Part shown: piece by piece, positions 57,007-64,000 of the stretch | Position numbering within the stretch: position 1 is the first letter of the stretch | How the letters are laid out: every line of letters begins with the position of its first letter | Assembly (NCBI GenBank): GCA_964023275.1 | Contig: OZ029920.1 | Coordinates: 3,897,438-3,961,437 of the forward strand | DNA length: 64,000 nt | Direction of reading: 5' to 3' | Source: Norana najaformis | Lineage: Eukaryota > Annelida > Clitellata > Crassiclitellata > Hormogastridae | The notes under the pieces: model-generated | The model's input: the letters and a program-made list of their open reading frames with translations, nothing else | Database searches by the model: none | Told to the model about the DNA's origin: nothing | Program-made: the position numbers and the translations under genes

Positions 57007-58529
57007 TATTCTTTATTAACCAATAGCTAATCGCACATCGGTTTACAAGTATTTAAGAACACAAGAGAACTTAATATTCATACAACATCCTAACAATAAA
57101 ACATTTACGCGTAAAATTAAACATTAGAACTACAACTTCGACTTCATTTTGGGGATGATATTTGAGAATTTTGCAAATAGTGAATAAATGTAATTTAAGT
57201 AGTTTGGACCCGAATTGCTCTGGCAGCAATATTAAGTCATTAAACTTTAACGCTAATTAAGTATATTAGGTTACATTTAGACACCTTTTTTCACTACTTT
57301 CTCGAACCTATATAAACTTTGTTTCGTTTAATTCTTCGTTTGTGTTTGTTGGTGCAACTGCAACGCGTGGCTCTAGCAGCCATAACATGTCGTTAAAGAC
57401 TAATAATAATAAAATGAATTAGGTTTCGTTAAGAGACTTTTATATTTTTTTCTGCTTGGTGCTATATAATTAATATTTCGAAGGCCTGAACAAAAGGGAA
57501 TAATGGCAACGTTATGACAGAGCTTCGCTAGACAGACACTACTTCTAGTCCATGTAGTATTAATTGGCCTTTATGCAGGAGAACTAGTTATTGATATTAG
57601 TATATGTACTGTCCCACCCTAATAAAGTCATCGACGGAGTTTTCGTAAACGTTTTATACCAAGCCAATGCATATAAGAGCATCGGAAAAAAGATTTCCCT
57701 ATCCAGCCAAGATCCACGTTTATCGCTTTGATCATTATTTGATCGTTATTTGATGATTATTGTTTTTGTAATCATCATAATTATTATAACTTCAAAAATT
57801 TCCACACATACTTTAACATGGATACTAAAAGCCTTTCGCATTCAGCAGTCACAATATACACATTTTTCTGACGTATTTACAAACGTAATATTTCCCTAGA
57901 CCACTTTTAATAAAAATCGTGAGCATCAACTTTTTTCCTTCCTGACGGAAATCAGAACCTAGGTCGATATTAGACCCTTGAAAAGATTTTTGTAACTTAA
58001 CAAATTCATCCGCTGTATAAGAAATTCCGACTATACACTCAATAAACGATTACGCTTATGGGGTTATACAGTATTGATTGCTTAGCGACATCTTGTCGCT
58101 TTTCATTTCGACCTTATGCTATACAGGTGGGCTATATTGTTCAATGGACTGAACGTAATAGTAGTTCCAGCGTGTGACGACATCTTATGACATCAGAGTC
58201 CTTTAATTCGCTTTTCCTGACGCCATAGAAACCCTACTTCTCATTTTCAAAGAAATTTCAATACAGTGAAAATTGCTTACATTTTCTCCTATCGATGGCC
58301 TTTGACGCCATAAGATGTCGTTAAACATTGGAAACTACTTCGCACTGTCAGTTGCCTCTTCTGTACATGTGTTCATAGATAAGGTGAAGTTGACGAAAAG
58401 ACCCTGGCGGCCAAAGTATGTCTCCTCAAAGACTAGATTCCATTACTACTACTGTTACTGTTGTTGATGTCGACTTTACCATACTTTCACTCTTGAACAT
58501 AAAATATCCAGTAAAATTGTATGAATAAA

Positions 58530-59165
58530 TCCATACTATTGAACTGATTTGTGGTTGAAGTATTTGCTGTGCTATTTAAAATAAAGGTGTTCGTTCCTGG
58601 GGGTAACTTCGGTGTCCAAGAGTTTTGGCAGCCAAAAGATGTCATTAAACACTGGACACAATACTATGGGTGACAACCTGTTTTTTTTGTTGCTGTTAAT
58701 ATGTTGCTTTGCGTATCAGTGGGGATTCTTTAAGTCGGGTAATTTCAAATAAACTTCATGTTTTTAATGAATTTAACACTACTTAATCTCGCATTATCAG
58801 CGCTTCTTTACGGTAGAAACGGCGCTATATTGAGTGTCTGTGGACATATGAAAAGATATTGAGAAACCCTGATAAAAGACAAAAAAAATAATTGTTTTAA
58901 GAAGACATCGTGTAATGACTGTATGTATGCATGCAAGCAGGTATTATGGATTAAATGAACATGGTCCAGACATCAGTCGCTGTATTAAAACCGTTTGAAT
59001 GTACATTTGCGTTTGACAGATTGGGAACACCATAAGAATGTGAGAAGAATATAGATGAAAATATTTTTTATCTAACACCGAGATTCAAAATGGCATCAAG
59101 GTAAAGATTGGCATTGCACAACTAACGATTACAAAGACAACGTCATTCACGACCTCTGTCTAATA
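58530..59165 (-). repeat. 500-bp repeat family, copy 2
   Basis: It has the same block order as 53740-54240, with GGTGACAACCTG in place of GGGTGTCAATCTT and an additional T-run at 58680. Directly downstream (59240-59440) is a second segment shared with 27950-28150 (CAAGCTAAACAC, TTCCTCTGTTTCCTCT and GACTTGACGCAG blocks). Confidence 0.65.
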
Positions 59166-60479
59166 TACAATGTCTATGGTCGACGGCAAAGGCTCTGTCA
59201 GACTTATATATTATGTCTTTAAATAATTAATACTAATGTACCATTTTTTCAAAAAATCCTACCCCGATCCATGAAATACGCCTGCTTCCCATTTCTCTCA
59301 AGCTAAACACAGTCCACTTCAACAGTTCCTCTGTTTCCTCTCCTCTCTTGTGTTTTAACATCATGATATTGTTCCTCACATCGTACTCCTGGACAACTCA
59401 TCCGACTTGACGCAGCTCTAGTAAATGGCTGATGCCCTCAACATATCGTTTAATTATCGCTGGGAAAATTCTCAATTAACCGTTTACAATTACTGCTAAT
59501 ATCAGTACCTTTAAATCGCTTTCTACGACGTCATATTAGCCTCAATAACGATCAACTTCCTATGTATATTAACTCCGCCACTGCCATGTTTGGGGGTAGT
59601 GCCAGTCCCAAGCCTGGATAAAGGAGGAGGGCGACGTCAACGGCGTATGCCATAAGATGTCGCTAAAAACTGGAACTAGATCGTTGGTGTTCTACAGGTA
59701 TCAACAATCCTGTGTACAAGTTAAGATATCGACTTCAATGGCTCTATAGGTCACACGATGTCATTGAACAATGGATGACATTACTAATCGCCAGTACTCC
59801 ACGACATTCTCTTACTAATACGACATGACATCCTAGTAGTTTAGGTCTAGCGTAGACCCTGTGTCATAACGAGGATGAAAAGCGTTCACTTCTTCCCCCA
59901 TTATCCGGGCATCGGACTGGCACGACCCGAGAAAAGACTAAACATAACCACTGCGAGGCCCCCGCACACACGCAGAGTCTAATCAACGGTTTCCAATCAA
60001 TAATTAAAGACTGAGCAGTCTTTAACGACATCTTATGGCTGTAAAGGCCATTCACTTCAAACTTCACCTGAAGAACTAACGATAGTACGAACAGAAGATA
60101 AAAAGATTTGACCGAACGAAAAGGAGATATATATAGCTAAGCAAGAGGCGATAAAAAGGTTTCTTAGTGTAACCTTATCATTACTTAATATATTTATTTA
60201 TGTTTATAAACCTTTAAGTCGCTTTTTGACGTTGTGATATCTGCGTAATTTTCGTTACAAACTCATAATTTCGCCGCTGTTTATATATCTGACAATGACA
60301 TGTTTGATAAGTAAGTAAGGAATCATTCAACCTCGGCCATATCAACTTGACTAAGTATACCTATCTTCATGAAGTTTCCCTAGTGATGACGCGTGTATTA
60401 TTTTTAAGTGTGCAGAGGGGTTGATTCTGTTTGGATCTGTTTCTTTCTATCTGTGTCTGTCTCTGTTTCTGTTTCTGTG

Positions 60480-60482
60480 TCT

Positions 60483-60555
<73 letters not shown>

Positions 60556-60662
60556 ATCTCTATTTCACTCACACTCACTCCCTCTCTCCCTCTCTGTCTG
60601 TCTCTGTCTGTCTTTGTCTGTCTCTGTCTCTGTCTCTCTGTCTCTCTGTCTCTTTGTCTCTG

Positions 60663-60721
<59 letters not shown>
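60480..60721. repeat. (TC)n / (TCTG)n microsatellite
   Basis: About 32 TC units, a CTCACAC interruption, then TCTG and TC runs. Long Ser/Leu and Arg/Glu open frames here are repeat artefacts. Confidence 0.95.
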
Positions 60722-60722
<1 letters not shown>

Positions 60723-61114
60723 CAACTGTAAGAACGATTATTAAGTACTTAGACTCTAACCGAGTTAACGTTCAATCAACCAGATTAGCATATGGTCGTG
60801 TTAATTAAAGATTGGCCTCCACGGCCTTGGAAGCCACAAGTTGTCGTTAAAGGTCGATATTACGACTGATAGTAATGATATTCTTTCATTAACTTGAAAC
60901 ACTTTTAAGCCGCTTTTCACGGCACTATATATATATTTTACTCTGCAATTTTTTATAGTTTCATTCGTATGGTAAAGTCGAGGTAAAGGTCCTAGCAACT
61001 AAAATATATTTCCTCAAACATTAGACACTATTACTACTAGTGTTCCTGTTGACGTCGACCTTACAAACCTTAACGCATGAACCTAACATACTAAGCAGGT
61101 TTTTAACCTAAACT

Positions 61115-61620
61115 CTATGCTTGTGATTGAAGAATTTGCTGTGCTACTGAAAACACGTAAAATATAGGTGTTCCTTCCACTGACGGCGGGTTACTTAGGG
61201 GTCAAATGTTTTGGCAGCCAAAATATGTTTTAAACCCTGGACACAATACTGTACTTTTGCAACGTGCAACAGATCTATAATAGGTGCTTGTAGGCACATG
61301 AACAGATATTGAGAAGCCTTGAAGAAAGAGAAATCATAAAATTGTTAAGACGACTTCGTATAATTATGTTTGCAAGAAGATATAATGGATTATCAGATTA
61401 GGAGCATAAAACATGGAGACGAATTTAAAGTAAAAATTGTTCTAACACCGAGAATCAAGTTTACATTGTGGTGAACAATAACATTGGATTACTAATGATA
61501 ACAAAGACGATATCATATTGATCTTATTCTGACGATAACATTGCCGACGACGAGGTCCCTTGTTACTCTAAATAAAGATGCTTCACTATTGTGAAATACA
61601 GAAATTTATCGATAAATGGT
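61115..61620 (-). repeat. 500-bp repeat family, copy 3
   Basis: Matches 53740-54240 and 58530-59165: TGTGATTGAAGAATTTGCTG, AGGTGTTCCTTCC, GGCAGCCAAAATATG, GAGACGAATTTAAAGT, GATAACAAAGACGATATCAT. It is followed by an inverted core B (CACAAGATGTTGTTAAAC) at 61650. Confidence 0.65.
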
Positions 61621-62749
61621 AGAGGTCGACGTTTGCCGCTTTGAAAGCCACAAGATGTTGTTAAACACGATATTTTAAAAATATTGTTAACCAGTGGTTA
61701 AACACCTTAAAATTCTGTTCGTCGGCTTTATATATTCCTCATTTTGCTAAATAGCTACTGAGACATATTACTTGAAAAATTGTAAAATTGGTTTCGTTAC
61801 TATGTCGAATAAGAAGTCGTACGAAACTCGGTTAAATAAAATTAGGTTACTCTGAAGGACTTTGAAATTGGTTTTCCGCACGTTTTACATTGTAAATTTT
61901 CGTCGAATTGCTAATTCTATCGAAGGTAGTTATAAACGTAAGCGAAGGTCGACGTTAACTGGCTCAGTTACGATAAAATATCTGTATTGGCATAACAAAG
62001 GTGATTAGTGAATCCCTCTTTCTTTATCCATCCCTCGTCTGGTCACCACCCTATTAAAGACAGCGGTGAATGTCGAGACAGATTAACTTAGATACAAATT
62101 TCTGACAACAGATCTAGCCATGACAACCATATGGCGTCGTTAATCTGTGGAACACAGAAAATAGTCTATGTCTTGTGTGTTCTGTTTTATAAGCCCTCAT
62201 TGGATATTGTAAAGGAGGTCATTATAATAAGCAAGATGTCCTTCAACACCTGCTACTTCCATTTGTATAACACCGATAAACTGCGATATAAAGGTGTCTG
62301 AGCATAACCTAATAGCGTTTAGTTAGTGTAAACGTTTAACGACATCGGATGACTGCAGGAGTCGTAGAAGTGGACCTTTCATTAATTTACATTTAAAATA
62401 TGTGTATCATTTCCAAATTTTAGCGCCTAAATGAAGTCATCTGAAACTGGTTGAAAATTAATATTGAGCATTCAACGACATCTTGTGGCTAAAATTGTCA
62501 CTGACGTTGGTCTTACCCTACATCCCTACATTCCCATTCATAAACTTAGTTGGTTTTAATCTGCAGTATTCGTTTAGAACTACAGAATGTGTGTGTGCAT
62601 GCGTGCGTGCGCGTGCTCGTGTGCGTGTGTGTTGCTTAATGATGTATCGGAACTGTCTACTTTTTCATTCACTAACTTCATGGATCGTATTTAATCGTAG
62701 TAGAAGTTCCATTGTTTAACATCTAATATACGGTGATATACGGCGGGTT

Positions 62750-62977
62750 TACCAACTACGGTCGTCTACGAGTCACCAATTACACGTCCGCAGAACCACA
62801 ACAAAATTCGGAGAACGCTTCTTTGCGGTTTTAAATGTGTCACTGGACACATTTAAAACACGGCTAAAAACTTTTCTTTTCAGCTTATCGTTCGACGGCT
62901 GAACGCACTGGTGGATGTACAGCGCCCTTTTTTGACCTCGGTTGTGTTACGGCGCTAAATAAATTGTATTATTATTA

Positions 62978-63025
<48 letters not shown>
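62750..63025 (+). mobile_element. LINE 3' end with internal deletion and expanded (TTA)n tail
   Basis: The frame TTTKFGERFFAVLNVSLDTF then KTRLKTFLFSLSFDG and a stop (62903-62905) is the last part of a jockey/CR1-like polymerase. The usual GPRLWNSLP block between FAV and the S.D.FK.RLK segment is deleted. The 3' UTR ends TTACGGCGCTAAATAAATTG and passes directly into (TTA)n (62962-63024). Confidence 0.7.
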
Positions 63026-63145
63026 GTTATTACTGTTCCTTAAAATATTGCAGTTTTTAATAAGTTATTTTAACAGTTCGAAGCGTCATCTCAGGAGGGC
63101 TCAGAGCATGGTGGTTATGTCCCGTAGAGGCAGATGACATTTCCT

Positions 63146-63157
63146 TATTATTATTTA

Positions 63158-63199
<42 letters not shown>

Positions 63200-63306
63200 T
63201 ATTATTATTTATTATTATTTATTATTATTATTATTATTATCATCATCATTATTATTATTATCATTATTATTATTATTATTATTATCATTATTATTATTAT
63301 TATTAC
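63146..63306. repeat. (TTA)n/(ATTT)n microsatellite
   Basis: Long TTA run with TTTA and ATC interruptions. It ends exactly where a core C copy begins (GCATCAAAGACCGGCCGTTG at 63308), so the 5' half of that core C has been replaced by the microsatellite. Confidence 0.9.
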
Positions 63307-63694
63307 TGCATCAAAGACCGGCCGTTGACGTCGCCCTTCTCCTTTGTCCAGGCTTGGGACTGGCACTACCCCACATTGCAGGAGTTACTTAATCGTATTT
63401 TTTATTTCCAAAGTTTAACGACATCTTATGGCTAGAGTGGCCTTTGACGTCTTTAAAAATTCTAATTTAGGTAGAGTTTATTGTTCATAAGTTTCTGTTA
63501 TTGTTTTTAGTTCGTTTGTCTTGCTATTTTCAGTTCGTATTTCGCTGGTTGTCTTGGGGTTCTTGTGGCGTCTAGGTATTCTTTTGATGGCCATATCAGC
63601 TTTTTTCTGTTTTTCTTCAAATTGTTTTGTTTCTTTTTTTAATTATTTTTTTGGTGGCCGTAAAGGCTGTAAACTTAATCGTAGTTTTAGTAGT

Positions 63695-63802
63695 TCCTCA
63701 GTTTTAACGACAGCTTATGGCATCAAAGGCCGTTGTCGTCGCCCTCCTCCTTTATCCAGGCTTGGGACTGGCACTACCTCCGAACAAGGCAGTGGCGGAG
63801 TT
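63695..63802 (+). repeat. Core C copy, complete example
   Basis: A full-length copy that shows the family limits: TAGTTCCTCAGTTTTAACGA, CAGCTTATGGCATCAAAGGC, CCTCCTCCTTTATCCAGGCT, TGGGACTGGCACTACCTCC, CAAGGCAGTGGCGGAGTTT. It is nearly identical to copies at 45385, 49965 and 53528, which suggests recent spread or homogenisation. A stretch of unassigned sequence follows to the end of the window. Confidence 0.85.
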
Positions 63803-64000
63803 TAAACTTAATCGCAATAACACTCATTCATTTATATAGCTTAATCGTAATAACAATCATTCATTTATACAGCCTTTCAAAATGCGGTTAAAAGGTGTAT
63901 AAACCTAATCAAATTGTAATTTGTAATCAGTAATTATTTGACAGTGGTCTCACTGGTTCGGGTCGGGAGTGCCTCTGATGAGTCTGTTCTTGAAGTGGCG

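Larger units (their letters stand above)
25380..63900. repeat. Complex repeat island: diverged monomers with conserved cores B, A, C and D
   Basis: Four motifs recur on both strands and are not seen from 1 to 25.3 kb. Core B is GTTTAACGACATCTTRTGGC, usually followed by GCCGTTGACGTCGACC. Box A is GATTTAAAGGTGTCTAA (for example 34035, 36392, 38758, 40242, 41470, 46408, 50118, 53415, 56025; inverted near 27160, 28209, 46827, 50931, 53275, 55380). Core C starts as core B and continues ATCAAAGGCCGTTGACGTCG, then CCTTTATCCAGGCTTGGGAC and GGCAGTGGCGGAGTT. Core D has GTGTCATAACGAAGATGATT in front of the same 3' half. Forward C copies are near 30488, 32318, 32428, 35040, 41932, 45385, 46168, 49842, 49965, 50503, 53528, 53645, 56440, 63306 and 63695. 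Inverted C copies are near 37505, 38457, 39247, 39490, 42727, 51568, 56938, 58290 and 59572. No terminal inverted repeats or transposase were found. Confidence 0.85.

Noticed and set aside
60408-60808. Frames of 92-125 codons rich in Ser/Leu or Arg/Glu
   Set aside because: Pure consequence of the (TC)n/(TCTG)n repeat; overlapping open frames on both strands.
1-64000. tRNA, rRNA, CRISPR array or bacterial-type operon
   Set aside because: No cloverleaf with both internal promoter boxes, no rRNA core sequence and no regular spacer array was recognised; the repeats are metazoan-type satellites and transposons.

Overview
This is nuclear DNA of an AT-rich, repeat-rich invertebrate animal. The evidence is spliced genes with GT-AG introns, metazoan-only protein modules (RING/B-box TRIM, Kelch, CARD), several non-LTR retrotransposon clades, piggyBac elements and dense tri- and dinucleotide satellites. 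A 10-base run of N (50913-50922) marks an assembly join. The species cannot be named from the sequence; an invertebrate deuterostome or a lophotrochozoan would fit.

Region 1 (about 1-25.1 kb) is a decaying tandem array of one innate-immunity-type gene, a TRIM E3 ligase with a Kelch C-terminus. It is built from one RING/B-box/B-box/coiled-coil exon, a phase-1 intron and one Kelch exon. Only the copy at 19188-24014 is complete (predicted 676 aa). The others are a decayed Kelch exon (596-1451), a 5' flank without exons (3400-4640), a frameshifted TRIM exon (6563-7689) with a truncated Kelch exon (9156-9392), and a scrap of TRIM exon (25018-25122). An open but orphaned Kelch exon lies on the minus strand at 28404-29323.

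Between the copies is a different gene (14755 to about 17330). It has two CARD exons and a third exon that resembles the TRADD N-terminal domain, the fold expected of a death-fold signalling adaptor. The array is also broken up by a piggyBac transposon with 28-bp inverted ends and a LINE nested inside it (10323-12410), a second piggyBac 3' end (4645-5146), SINE-like repeats and LINE 3' ends.

Region 2 (about 25.4-63.9 kb) has no convincing host gene except the orphan Kelch exon. It is an island of one complex repeat system: diverged monomers, often 130-190 bp apart, that keep two short, strikingly conserved cores. Core B is GTTTAACGACATCTTRTGGC and box A is GATTTAAAGGTGTCTAA. A third class (core C/D, about 100 bp, containing CCTTTATCCAGGCTTGGGAC) shares half of core B. 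The monomers form higher-order units of 0.5-1 kb and switch strand every few kilobases. LINEs of at least two clades, a possible solo LTR and many microsatellites interrupt the island. A perfect 335-bp direct repeat (25566-25900 = 29808-30142) brackets the block that carries the orphan Kelch exon.

Functionally, the window pairs ubiquitin-ligase receptors (TRIM-Kelch) with a CARD adaptor, next to a rapidly rearranging repeat island. Any direct interaction between these proteins is inference.
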